Below are positions 1 to 6,516 of a DNA stretch of 6,944 bases, one piece after another. The number at the start of each line of letters is the position of its first letter. Position 1 is the stretch's first letter. Location: positions 1 through 6,944 of the forward strand of contig JAJFIM010000143.1 in the NCBI GenBank assembly GCA_021774995.1. The letters run 5' to 3'. This stretch comes from Alphaproteobacteria bacterium. GTDB taxonomy: Bacteria > Pseudomonadota > Alphaproteobacteria > SMXP01. The translations under genes were made by a program, and so were the position numbers. The notes under the pieces are model-generated. The model ran no database searches, was not told where the DNA came from, and saw only the letters and a program-made list of their open reading frames with translations.

Positions 1-825
1 AAGCTGAAACTCGATGTGAGCGCCATTAAAGGCGCAGACGGGTCTTATCTTGCGCCCATGCTGAGTTGGGCGGTGGTTACAGAAAATCTGCGCATGGCTG
101 ATACGGTTTCTTCCGTTTCCACCGCCGTTTCGGCGGCGGCAACCGAAATGCAGTCGAGCGCTGGCGCCATGTCGACCACGGCGGAGACCACGAATGAAAG
201 CGCGTCTGTGGTGGCTTCGGCCTGCGAAGAACTTAACACGTCAATTGCGGAAATTTCTCAGCGCGTCAATCAATCTTCGGAAATGGCAAGCGCCGGGGTG
301 CAAGAGGCCAAATCTTCCAGCGCAACCATCAATGGCTTGGCTACAACCGCCGAAGAAATTGGCACTGTGGTGAATATCATTCAAGATATAGCCGAGCAGA
401 CCAATCTGCTCGCCTTGAACGCCACTATCGAGGCGGCGCGGGCCGGCGAAGCGGGTAAAGGCTTTGCCGTAGTCGCGGCTGAGGTGAAAAGCCTGGCCAA
501 TCAAACCGCAAAAGCCACCGAAGAAATCAGCAAACAGATTAGCCAAATTCAGGGCGCCACTCAATCGGCGGTCTCCGCGAACGAGACCGTATCTGGCATG
601 ATTTCGGAGATCGAAGAAGTGGTCACCGCCATTGCCGCTGCGGTGGAAGAGCAAACGGCTGCAACCGCTGAGATGAACCGTAATATCCTGTCGGTGTCTC
701 AGGCCTCTTCGGAAACCGGAAATGTCGCCGGCGATGTCCATCAAGCGGCTTCAGAACTATCAGAACGCGCCAACGAACTTGAGGTTCAAGTAGGTGAGTT
801 TATGAAAGCAACCGGGGCGTCTTAA
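1..825 (+). CDS. Methyl-accepting chemotaxis protein, C-terminal part (5' end outside window)
   Basis: This is a chemoreceptor that signals to the CheA/CheW kinase complex. The reading frame is open to the left edge, so the true start lies upstream; a GTG at 16 is probably internal. About 274 residues are visible. Residues 1-34 look like the last strands of a PAS sensor domain (LDVSAIKGADGSY, then SWAVVTE), a layout common in PAS-type receptors. A long Ala/Ser/Glu/Thr-rich helical region follows. The conserved hairpin tip lies at about 126-165 (IAEQTNLLALNATIEAARAG, then GKGFAVVA), which is the CheA/CheW-contacting part. EEQTAATAEMN at about 216-226 resembles a methylation region. No transmembrane segment is visible in this part, so membrane or cytoplasmic location is undecided. 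The protein ends in KATGAS without a CheR-tethering pentapeptide of the NWETF type. The family assignment is very secure; the ligand is unknown. Confidence 0.95.
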   Translation, partial: KLKLDVSAIKGADGSYLAPMLSWAVVTENLRMADTVSSVSTAVSAAATEMQSSAGAMSTTAETTNESASVVASACEELNTSIAEISQRVNQSSEMASAGVQEAKSSSATINGLATTAEEIGTVVNIIQDIAEQTNLLALNATIEAARAGEAGKGFAVVAAEVKSLANQTAKATEEISKQISQIQGATQSAVSANETVSGMISEIEEVVTAIAAAVEEQTAATAEMNRNILSVSQASSETGNVAGDVHQAASELSERANELEVQVGEFMKATGAS

Positions 826-889
826 ACTCAAGGAATTCCGCCGGGTTTGTAATACTCCCCCCCTGCGTCCTTTTATGCCAGTGACACAG

Positions 890-910
890 AAGTGAAAATA
901 TGCTTCACTT
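890..910. repeat. 7-bp inverted repeat ahead of the YdcH gene
   Basis: AAGTGAA at 890-896 is repeated inverted as TTCACTT at 904-910, with a 7-nt spacer. It lies 33 bp before the start codon and 15 bp before the Shine-Dalgarno sequence. It could be an operator half-site pair or a small leader hairpin. There is no U-run after it, so it does not look like a terminator for the chemoreceptor gene. Only the symmetry is seen; the function is a guess. Confidence 0.35.
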
Positions 911-942
911 AATGTCTCACAGCTTAAAGGAGGCAGGACCGT

Positions 943-1116
943 ATGGCCGTACAAGAGCATCTCGCTGAACTCAGCGAAAAGCATAGGAAACTTGATTTAG
1001 CCATAGAGCAAGAACTTCAATACCCCAGTAGTGATATCTTCCGAATAAGTGAGTTGAAAAAACAAAAATTGCGCCTGAAAGATGAAATCCGGCATTTGAA
1101 AAGACGTCTTCATTAG
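943..1116 (+). CDS. Small YdcH/DUF465 family protein
   Basis: This encodes a 57-residue, highly charged, helical protein (MAVQEHLAELSEKHRKLD at the N-terminus). The C-terminal half ISELKKQKLRLKDEIRHLK matches the DUF465/YdcH signature, in which a Lys-Lys-x-Lys-Leu-x-Leu-Lys-Asp-Glu-Ile core forms a short antiparallel coiled coil. The length is normal for the family. The start is well fixed by TAAAGGAGG at 925-933, 9 nt before the ATG, one of the strongest ribosome binding sites in the window, so high expression is likely. The gene stands alone, 117 bp after the chemoreceptor gene, and ends shortly before a strong hairpin terminator. The molecular role of this widespread family is not established and I do not infer one. 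Family call from sequence pattern: confident. Confidence 0.88.
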   Translation: MAVQEHLAELSEKHRKLDLAIEQELQYPSSDIFRISELKKQKLRLKDEIRHLKRRLH

Positions 1117-1162
1117 CTTTGGATTTCAGGCGTCGAGGCCTTTGGCCACGGAAAGAATGTAT

Positions 1163-1198
1163 AAAAGCCTTCTCTCATGGATGTGAGGGGAGGCTTTT
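1163..1198. terminator. Bidirectional intrinsic terminator between convergent genes
   Basis: A 15-bp stem pairs 1163-1177 with 1184-1198 around the 6-nt loop TGGATG, with two G-U wobbles on the top strand. The outer part AAAGCCT/AGGCTTT is perfect. Reading rightward, the 3' arm runs into six T residues (1195-1200), serving the YdcH gene. Reading leftward, the arm ends in four T residues, serving the acyl-CoA synthetase gene. That gene's stop codon (1199-1201) directly abuts the hairpin. Confidence 0.85.
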
Positions 1199-2818
1199 TT
1201 ATACGGGGACGCGATCCCGCAATTTAAATTTTTGGATCTTTCCCGTTGACGTTTTGGGCAGGTCTCCAAAGACCACGTGTTTGGGGCATTTAAAGTGCGC
1301 GAGATTTTCCCGGCAAAAGTCTATGAGATCGCGTTCTGAAATATTTTTATGACCGGGTTTTAACGAGACAAAGGCGCAGGGCGTCTCTCCCCATTTGGGG
1401 TCGGGGCGGGCGACAACAGCCGCCTCCATAATGGCTTCATGTTTATAGAGCGCGTCTTCAACTTCGATTGAGGAAATGTTTTCGCCGCCCGAAATGATGA
1501 TGTCCTTTGAACGGTCTTTGAGTTGAATATAGCCATCCTCATGGCGCACCCCGAGGTCGCCGGAATGAAACCAGCCGCCTTTGAAACACGCTTCCGTTGC
1601 TTTGGGGTTTTTGAGGTATCCTTTCATCACCGCATTGCCCCGGAACATCACTTCGCCGATCGTGACGCCGTCGCTGGGCGTTTCTTCCATGGTTTCTGGG
1701 TCGCGCACCGACAGGCCCTCCAACACTTCGTAGCGCACGCCCTGGCGCGCCTTGATCTCCGCCTGTTCATTTACCGGCAGATCATTCCACTCTTCACGCC
1801 AGGCATTGATCACGGCGGGACCGTAGGTTTCGGTCAATCCGTAAATATGCGTGATGTCAAATCCGGAAGTTTCCATCGCCGCGATTGTGGCGGCGGGCGG
1901 CGGCGCGGCGGCGGTGAAAAAATTGATGCGCTGCAATTCTTTCCTGTCCTCCGGGGCGGCGTTCACAATCATGTTCATGATGATGGGCGCGCCGCACATA
2001 TGCGTGATTTTGTGCGTTGCGCAGGCGTCGAAAATGCCGCGCGCCTCCACCTTGCGCAGACACACATGGGTGCCCGCCACCACGCTGAGCGCCCAAGTGA
2101 AGCACCAGCCATTGCAGTGAAACATGGGCAGGGTCCACAAATAAACCGGATGCTGGCCCATGGCGGTGGTGATGACATTGCCGAGCGCCAGTAGGCAGGC
2201 GCCGCGATGGCTGAAGACAACGCCTTTCGGATCGCCCGTGGTGCCGGAGGTGTAATTCAGCGCAATGGAATCCCACTCATCACCGGGCGGCTCCCAGGTG
2301 AAATCCGGTGCGCCGCATTCCAAAAAAGTTTCGTAATCCATCTCGCCAATGAGAGAGCCGCCGTCATACATAGGGTCGTCGATATCAATCACCAGCGGCG
2401 CTGCTTTGCAAAGTTTCAGTGCGGCTGCCGCCACGGCGGAAAATTCCCGGTCAACGACCAACACTTTGGCTTCGCCGTGATCCAGAATGAAAGCAATGTT
2501 CGCTGCGTCGAGCCTTGTATTAATGGTGTTGAGAACGGCGCCGGTCATCGGCACGCCGTAATGGCAATCCAGCATGGCCGGCACATTGGGCGCGATGATG
2601 GACACCGTGTCGCCTTTGCTGACGCCCTGTTTTTGTAGAGCAGAGGCCAGCCGCCGGCAGCGACTGTAAAACTGAGCGTAGGTGAACCTTGTGTCCCCAT
2701 GAATGATGGCGGCGCGCTCGGGAAAGACTTCCGCCGCGCGCTCCAAATAGGTCAAAGGGCTCAATGCCTGGTAATTGGCGCGTGTTTTGCCGAGGTCTTG
2801 ATCATACATGTGTGCCAT
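1199..2818 (-). CDS. Acyl-CoA synthetase (AMP-forming), AAE1/butyrate-CoA ligase-like
   Basis: This 539-residue enzyme activates a carboxylic acid with ATP to an acyl-adenylate and then transfers it to CoA. All adenylate-forming motifs are present in order: the P-loop YTSGTTGDPKG at 189-199, YGLTETYGP at 326-334, GWFHSGDLG at 415-423, the hinge region DRSKDIIISGGENISS at 435-450, and PKTSTGKIQK at 521-530 with the catalytic lysine at 527. The N-terminal stretch (LSPLTYLERAAEVFPERAAI) and APNVPAMLDCHYGVPMTGA resemble the plant AAE1/AAE11 and bacterial short/medium-chain branch more than FadD. The exact substrate cannot be read from the sequence. The start at 2818 is supported by AGGAA about 9 nt upstream; the next ATG, codon 4, has no ribosome binding site. 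No signal peptide or membrane segment is seen, so it is cytoplasmic. It is transcribed alone and ends at a bidirectional hairpin. Confidence 0.93.
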   Translation of the reverse strand: MAHMYDQDLGKTRANYQALSPLTYLERAAEVFPERAAIIHGDTRFTYAQFYSRCRRLASALQKQGVSKGDTVSIIAPNVPAMLDCHYGVPMTGAVLNTINTRLDAANIAFILDHGEAKVLVVDREFSAVAAAALKLCKAAPLVIDIDDPMYDGGSLIGEMDYETFLECGAPDFTWEPPGDEWDSIALNYTSGTTGDPKGVVFSHRGACLLALGNVITTAMGQHPVYLWTLPMFHCNGWCFTWALSVVAGTHVCLRKVEARGIFDACATHKITHMCGAPIIMNMIVNAAPEDRKELQRINFFTAAAPPPAATIAAMETSGFDITHIYGLTETYGPAVINAWREEWNDLPVNEQAEIKARQGVRYEVLEGLSVRDPETMEETPSDGVTIGEVMFRGNAVMKGYLKNPKATEACFKGGWFHSGDLGVRHEDGYIQLKDRSKDIIISGGENISSIEVEDALYKHEAIMEAAVVARPDPKWGETPCAFVSLKPGHKNISERDLIDFCRENLAHFKCPKHVVFGDLPKTSTGKIQKFKLRDRVPV

Positions 2819-2929
2819 GGGCGCGGGGTTCCTGATGCTGACTTCTTTTTGAGAATGGGCGTAGTTTCCCCCAGAAAAAGGTCCGGATCAATCACCTCTT
2901 TGGCCTCAGGCGGCCTTATGCATGGACGC

Positions 2930-2942
2930 TAAGAGACTCTTA
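2930..2942. repeat. Perfect 13-bp palindrome centred on a GANTC site
   Basis: TAAGAG at 2930-2935 and CTCTTA at 2937-2942 are inverted copies around a single A. The core GACTC (2935-2939) is a GANTC methylation site. It lies in the divergent region, 112 bp ahead of the acyl-CoA synthetase start and about 92 bp ahead of the membrane protein start. It could be a regulator site whose binding is sensitive to CcrM methylation. Only the symmetry and the GANTC are directly seen. Confidence 0.4.
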
Positions 2943-2951
2943 AAGGCCCCC

Positions 2952-2980
2952 TTGTCATCGGGAGGATGCTTGATCACAAT
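2952..2980 (+). promoter_or_regulatory. Candidate sigma-70-type promoter for the membrane protein gene
   Basis: TTGTCA (2952-2957, 5 of 6 consensus positions) is followed after exactly 17 bp by CACAAT (2975-2980, 4 of 6). Transcription would start near 2987, about 47 nt before the ATG at 3034. A second GANTC site (GAGTC, 2994-2998) would lie just inside the transcript. The match is modest and was found by eye. Confidence 0.35.
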
Positions 2981-3033
2981 AGGCGCCAGTTTTGAGTCCA
3001 CTTCATTTACCCCTTTTGACAAGGAACTTTCAC

Positions 3034-3450
3034 ATGAGCATGGACGACCCGAATGCACCCAACCAGCCGCAAAACGAGCCCATCGTGCAACGCGGCGTTA
3101 ACACATCTGATATGATGGGGGCGGGCGCCTCCAACGCCAATCTCATTTACATTCTGTATTTGGTCTCTATCATAGTAGGGATTACTTCTCTGATTGGCGT
3201 CATCCTCGCTTATATCAACCGGGATAAAGCGCCGGACTGGGTAAAGTCCCACTACACATTCCAGATCCACACCTTCTGGAAGGGAATTGTTTTCGGCATT
3301 GTCGGGATTATCACCTTGCCTCTGTTGGGGTTGGGTATTCTGGTGATCATAGCCATGCTGATTTGGTACATCATCCGCTGCGTCAAGGGCATGCAATATC
3401 TCTCGGCTGGCAAGCCGGTTCCCGATCCCACCACATGGGCGCTGGGTTGA
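3034..3450 (+). CDS. Small multi-pass membrane protein of unknown function (DUF4870/COG3671-like)
   Basis: This encodes 138 residues. Residues 1-35 are hydrophilic, rich in Asn, Gln and Pro, and lack a signal peptide. Hydrophobic segments follow at about 37-61 (LIYILYLVSIIVGITSLIGV) and 83-115, the latter long enough for two closely spaced spans around a Pro-Leu-Leu-Gly-Leu-Gly turn. The loop between them holds NRDKAPDWVKSHYTFQIHTFW, and the conserved-looking tail reads CVKGMQYLSAGKPVPDPTTW. This pattern resembles small inner-membrane proteins of the DUF4870/COG3671 kind; I am unsure of the exact family. The ATG at 3034 is chosen because AAGGAA (3021-3026) lies 7 nt ahead. An upstream in-frame TTG at 2992 is rejected because it has no ribosome binding site. 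The SDR gene begins 40 bp downstream on the same strand, so the two may be co-transcribed. No function can be inferred. Confidence 0.82.
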   Translation: MSMDDPNAPNQPQNEPIVQRGVNTSDMMGAGASNANLIYILYLVSIIVGITSLIGVILAYINRDKAPDWVKSHYTFQIHTFWKGIVFGIVGIITLPLLGLGILVIIAMLIWYIIRCVKGMQYLSAGKPVPDPTTWALG

Positions 3451-3490
3451 AGCTCCCCCCGCTTTCTTCATATTTCATATAGGCATATTC

Positions 3491-4303
3491 ATGCGCTTTG
3501 AAGGCAAAGTTGTGATCATCACCGGTGCGGCTCAAGGGATCGGACGCGCCTGCGTCCGGCGGTTTGCGCGCGAAGGGGCGTTTGTGGTCATTGCCGATCT
3601 GGACGAGGCGCCGGGTAAGGAACTCGAAGAGGAGATCAAATCGGCGGGCGGCGCGGCGCTTTATGTGCATGTTGATGCGGCGGAGCGCCTTGACGTTCAT
3701 AATATGCTGGCGGCGACGCTCGATGCCTATGAACGCGTTGACGTGCTGGTCAATAATGTCGGGATTGATATGGTCGGCGACTTTCTGGAATTTGAAGAAG
3801 CCGACTTTGACCGGGTTTTGCGGGTGAATTTAAAAAGCGCGTTTCTCTGCTCCCAGGCCGTTGCGCGGCATATGGTCGACCAGATCGAGTCGGAAGGGGG
3901 GGCGCGCCACGATGAGGCGGGCTACGCCATTATCAACATGTCATCGGTGAGCGCCATCACGGCCAGCGGAAATAATGTGGCTTACGCCACATCAAAGGCG
4001 GGCCTGAACCAGTTAACCCGCGCTATGGCGATCGCGTTGGCGCCGCATGGAATTCGCGTGAACGCGATCGCGCCGGGAAAAATTTCCACGGACGCCGTCA
4101 AGAAGGCCACTGTGGATCTGGAAACCCGCGAGGCTATTTTAACGCGCACGCCTCTTGGCCGTGTGGGGAGTCCCGACGAGATCGCATCTATCGCGGCTTT
4201 TCTTGCTTCTGAAGATGCCGCTTATATGACAGGGCAATGTCTGTATGCCGAAGGCGGCCGGCTTGCCTTGAATTACACGATGAATAAGAGCGCGAAAGAT
4301 TAA
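3491..4303 (+). CDS. Short-chain dehydrogenase/reductase (classical SDR)
   Basis: This is a 270-residue NAD(P)-dependent oxidoreductase with a Rossmann fold. Visible motifs are the cofactor loop TGAAQGIG at 11-18, NNVG at 88-91 (usual form NNAG), Asn113 in RVNL, catalytic Ser152 in NMSSVS, Tyr165 and Lys169 in YATSK, and PGKIST at 195-200. This gives a complete Asn-Ser-Tyr-Lys tetrad. Acidic Asp36/Asp38 after beta-strand 2 (VVIADLD) favours NAD(H) over NADP(H). Residues 131-145 form an extra polar loop (QIESEGGARHDEAGY) just before the catalytic-serine strand, longer than in a typical 250-residue SDR. The family includes FabG-like reductases and sugar or hydroxyacyl dehydrogenases; the substrate is not readable. 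The ribosome binding site is weak (AGG at 3481-3483, 7 nt before the ATG), which fits translation from a shared message with the upstream membrane protein gene. The stop codon lies 12 bp from that of trcR. Confidence 0.9.
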   Translation: MRFEGKVVIITGAAQGIGRACVRRFAREGAFVVIADLDEAPGKELEEEIKSAGGAALYVHVDAAERLDVHNMLAATLDAYERVDVLVNNVGIDMVGDFLEFEEADFDRVLRVNLKSAFLCSQAVARHMVDQIESEGGARHDEAGYAIINMSSVSAITASGNNVAYATSKAGLNQLTRAMAIALAPHGIRVNAIAPGKISTDAVKKATVDLETREAILTRTPLGRVGSPDEIASIAAFLASEDAAYMTGQCLYAEGGRLALNYTMNKSAKD

Positions 4304-4315
4304 GCGCGTCTGTCC

Positions 4316-5146
4316 TCAGGTGCTTTCGCCGTCAGCATCCTGATCGCCAATTGTTGGTTTGGACTTTAACGATGCGAAGACCGAATCTGCATCGAAGGCT
4401 GGTTCTTCCTCAGATGCGCCCGGCTTTTCGGTTGGGTTAGAGAATACATTTTCCGCGCTTTCTGACAGAGATGGCGCGCTCTCTTTGGGCATGTCGTCAG
4501 CCTTGATCAGTCCTCCAATGGGTGCCGCCGCTTGTTTTTCTATGGGGATCAGGGTTTCTTCCGTGGGTTTGATGGTCCCCGCCTTGATGGCCGCTTTACG
4601 GATTTTTTCTTCGGCGCGCGCTTTTTTAGCGGCGGCTTTTCTGACCACTTCATCCAGATCGGTCTGTGTGCACAGACCCAGAGCGACGGGATCTATAGGT
4701 TTGAGATTGGCCGAATTCCAATGGGTGCGATCCCGAATGGTTTGGATGGTCGGTTTGGTTGTGCCGACGAGTTTGGATATTTGCGCGTCGCTTATTTCCG
4801 GGTGATTGCGCACCATCCAGTAAATGGCGTCCGGGCGATCCTGGCGCCGTGAGAGGGGCGTGTAGCGGGGTCCGCGCCTTTTTTTGCGTTCGGGCGCGTC
4901 ATGAGAGGTTTTGAGTAAGGTCAGTTCCAGCTCGGGATTTTCCTCAGCCTTCTCAATTTGTTCGCGGGTGAGCTGTCCGGTTGAAACCGGATCCAGACCT
5001 TTTATGCCCTGGGCGACATCGCCATCGGCAATGCCCTTCACCTCTAACGGGTGCATGGCGCAGAAATGGCTTATCTGCTCAAATGTTAGAGATGTGTTGT
5101 CCACCAGCCATACGGCAGTTGCTTTGGGCATAAGTGGTTGAACCAT
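4316..5146 (-). CDS. trcR: Cell cycle transcriptional regulator TrcR (DUF1013)
   Basis: This 276-residue protein belongs to the DUF1013 family, which is largely confined to Alphaproteobacteria and named for a role in cell-cycle transcription control. The N-terminal signature PLMPKATAVWLVDNTSLTFE (4-23) continues into a helix-turn-helix-like block (HPLEVKGIADGDVAQGI). A second one lies at about 114-144 (HPEISDAQISKLVGTTKPTI, then RDRTHWN). Residues 163-190 are a Lys/Ala/Glu-rich helix, probably a coiled coil. The tail from about 215 is acidic, Ser/Pro-rich and probably disordered; I expect it to vary between species. The ATG at 5146 is chosen because the signature begins at codon 4 and GAGGA (5157-5153) lies 6 nt upstream. 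The frame stays open for 60 more codons upstream, to a TTG at 5326, but that start overlaps a good -10 element. The quinone oxidoreductase gene lies 239 bp upstream on the same strand. Confidence 0.93.
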   Translation of the reverse strand: MVQPLMPKATAVWLVDNTSLTFEQISHFCAMHPLEVKGIADGDVAQGIKGLDPVSTGQLTREQIEKAEENPELELTLLKTSHDAPERKKRRGPRYTPLSRRQDRPDAIYWMVRNHPEISDAQISKLVGTTKPTIQTIRDRTHWNSANLKPIDPVALGLCTQTDLDEVVRKAAAKKARAEEKIRKAAIKAGTIKPTEETLIPIEKQAAAPIGGLIKADDMPKESAPSLSESAENVFSNPTEKPGASEEEPAFDADSVFASLKSKPTIGDQDADGEST

Positions 5147-5385
5147 AATACTTCCTCGTCGCTTTTTTTCGTTTTGGGCGTGCGCATGCATAGGATCGGG
5201 ATGTGTTGAGGTGGATCCTTCATCCAGCCGCATTGACAAAACCAGTAAATCTTCTGGAATGACATGAGATGCTTTTGCAAAAACTGGTGTTTCAATATCA
5301 CCGTCTTCGCCATCTCTCCAGCCCAATATAGGCGCTTTTTAAAAAAATGAAAATGGATTGGTTAGGGAGCCATTTTTGGCGGATC
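5147..5385 (-). other. Intergenic leader region of trcR
   Basis: This 239-bp gap separates the quinone oxidoreductase stop from the trcR start. It contains an A/T-rich tract (about 5336-5354), the candidate promoter at 5325-5353 and the trcR ribosome binding site. If that promoter is real, the trcR mRNA has a leader of about 170 nt. I found no GANTC site and no clear terminator for the upstream gene, so some read-through into trcR is possible. The frame of trcR is free of stops from 5326 to 5147. Confidence 0.5.
5325..5353 (-). promoter_or_regulatory. Candidate sigma-70-type promoter for trcR
   Basis: On the minus strand TTTTCA (5353-5348, 4 of 6 consensus positions) is followed after 17 bp by TATATT (5330-5325, 5 of 6). 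The spacer contains the run TTTTT-AAAAA, which could bend the DNA. Transcription would begin near 5318. A start there would leave the upstream TTG codon (5326) outside the transcript and so supports the ATG at 5146 as the trcR start. Confidence 0.4.
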
Positions 5386-6393
5386 TTAGCTGTTATTGCC
5401 CGTTGTCAGAATGATCTTGCCTATATGGCCGCCAGATTCCATGCGTGCGTGCGCCTCGGCGGCCTGGACAAGGGGCAAGGCGCTATCGATCACCGGCTTG
5501 ATAGCCCCGCTTTCCAGCAGAGGCCAGACATTTTGAGCCAGATTTTGCGCGATGGCCTGTTTGAAGGCTGTGTCCCGGGCGCGCAGGGTCGATCCGGTGA
5601 GCGTGAGGCGTTTCAGCATGACGGGCATGAAATCCAGGTGAACCTTAGAGCCGGTGAGGAAGGCAATGCTGACATGGCGCCCCTCCACAGACAGACATTG
5701 TACGTTACGCGCCAGGTAATCGCCGCCCACCATATCCAGGATAACATCGACGCTTCCCCATTCGCGACCGATGACTTCCACGTAATCCTGCTCGTTGTAG
5801 TTAATGGCCAGATCAGCTCCCAATTCCAGGCATTTCCTGCATTTGGCGTCAGATCCGGCGGTTGCCGCGACTTGGCCTCCGAAGGCTTTGGCGAGTTGAA
5901 TGGCCGTGGTGCCGATGCCGCTGGCGCCGCCATGGACAAGAAACCGTTCGCCGGATTTGAGCCCCGCGCGGTCGAACACATTGGACCACACAGTGAAAAA
6001 CGTCTCGGGCAACCCGGCCGCCTCGATCAGAGAAAAATGCTCAGGGACGGGAAGGCACGTGGCGGCGGGGGCGGTGCAATATTCGGCGTAACCGCCGCCG
6101 GTCACCAAGGCGCAGACGCGATCCCCAAGTTTGAAGGCGCCTGACGGATCTCCCAAAGCCACAATATTGCCCGCAACTTCCAGGCCCGGCGTGTCCGGCG
6201 CGCCGGGAGGCGGCGGGTAAAACCCTTTGCGCTGCACAATGTCGGGCCGGTTCACGCCTGCGGCGCTCACTTCAATCAGAACCTCGCCCGCCCCCGGTGC
6301 AGGCGTTTCCATCTCCTCTAGAGTTAAAACCTCGGGGCCGCCGGGTTCTTTTATGGCGATGGCGGCCATGCGCGGCGGGATGGGTTTTGGCAT
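5386..6393 (-). CDS. NAD(P)H-quinone oxidoreductase, PIG3 family
   Basis: This is a 335-residue zinc-less medium-chain dehydrogenase/reductase that transfers electrons from NADPH to quinones or similar acceptors. The PIG3 signature is clear: GVNRPDIVQRKGFYPPPPGA at 47-66, then PGLEVAGNIVALG at 69-81. The catalytic-domain region ends with GDRVCALVTGGGYAEYC at 90-106. The Rossmann cofactor motif VHGGASGIG is at 153-161, with LGADLAINY at 191-199 and the terminal strand GGHIGKIIL at 321-329. The zinc ligands of alcohol dehydrogenases are absent, as expected. The length is normal for the family. The ATG at 6393 is supported by GGAG (6405-6402) 8 nt upstream. A second ATG at 6369 begins MAAIAIKEPGG, where many relatives start, so it remains possible. 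The gene is divergent from the DUF1192 gene (123 bp apart) and precedes trcR on the same strand. Confidence 0.93.
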   Translation of the reverse strand: MPKPIPPRMAAIAIKEPGGPEVLTLEEMETPAPGAGEVLIEVSAAGVNRPDIVQRKGFYPPPPGAPDTPGLEVAGNIVALGDPSGAFKLGDRVCALVTGGGYAEYCTAPAATCLPVPEHFSLIEAAGLPETFFTVWSNVFDRAGLKSGERFLVHGGASGIGTTAIQLAKAFGGQVAATAGSDAKCRKCLELGADLAINYNEQDYVEVIGREWGSVDVILDMVGGDYLARNVQCLSVEGRHVSIAFLTGSKVHLDFMPVMLKRLTLTGSTLRARDTAFKQAIAQNLAQNVWPLLESGAIKPVIDSALPLVQAAEAHARMESGGHIGKIILTTGNNS

Positions 6394-6495
6394 TTTTAAT
6401 ACTCCAGAGTGAGAGAGGGACGGGCTTTGATCGCGTTTTTCTATCTTGCGCCGATCAGAACGACAACGCAAAATACCAAATGAGCCATGGATGCT

Positions 6496-6500
6496 GAATC
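6496..6500. promoter_or_regulatory. GANTC (CcrM-type) site upstream of the DUF1192 gene
   Basis: GAATC lies 3 bp upstream of the Shine-Dalgarno sequence of the DUF1192 gene and about 100 bp from the divergent quinone oxidoreductase start. In Alphaproteobacteria GANTC is methylated by CcrM and can make promoters respond to replication through GcrA. The site is seen; regulation is inferred. Confidence 0.4.
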
Positions 6501-6516
6501 TCAGGAGGTCGCAGTG

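Noticed and set aside
909..927. TTAA pair ahead of the YdcH gene as a CtrA site
   Set aside because: The two TTAA motifs are 11 bp apart, not the 7 bp of the CtrA consensus.
1523..2194. Long plus-strand open frame inside the acyl-CoA synthetase gene
   Set aside because: It is antisense to a fully conserved enzyme gene, its translation resembles no protein family, and GC-rich codon structure explains the lack of stops.
2992..3033. TTG at 2992 as start of the membrane protein
   Set aside because: There is no ribosome binding site ahead of it, it would fall almost at the candidate transcription start, and AAGGAA is correctly placed for the ATG at 3034.
5369..5380. GCCA-TTTT-TGGC hairpin just after the quinone oxidoreductase stop as a terminator
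   Set aside because: The stem is only 4 bp and no U-run follows it directly on the minus strand.
5347..6144. Long plus-strand open frame opposite the quinone oxidoreductase
   Set aside because: It is antisense to a gene with complete PIG3 motifs; the product is low in recognisable structure and has no supporting ribosome binding site.
6394..6471. Longer N-terminus of the quinone oxidoreductase from 6471
   Set aside because: The extra residues are basic and unlike the family, and GGAG is well placed for the ATG at 6393.
6487..6516. ATG at 6487 as start of the DUF1192 protein
   Set aside because: The strong AGGAGGT lies after it and is well spaced for the ATG at 6517; the family usually begins close to the Thr/Pro-rich stretch.
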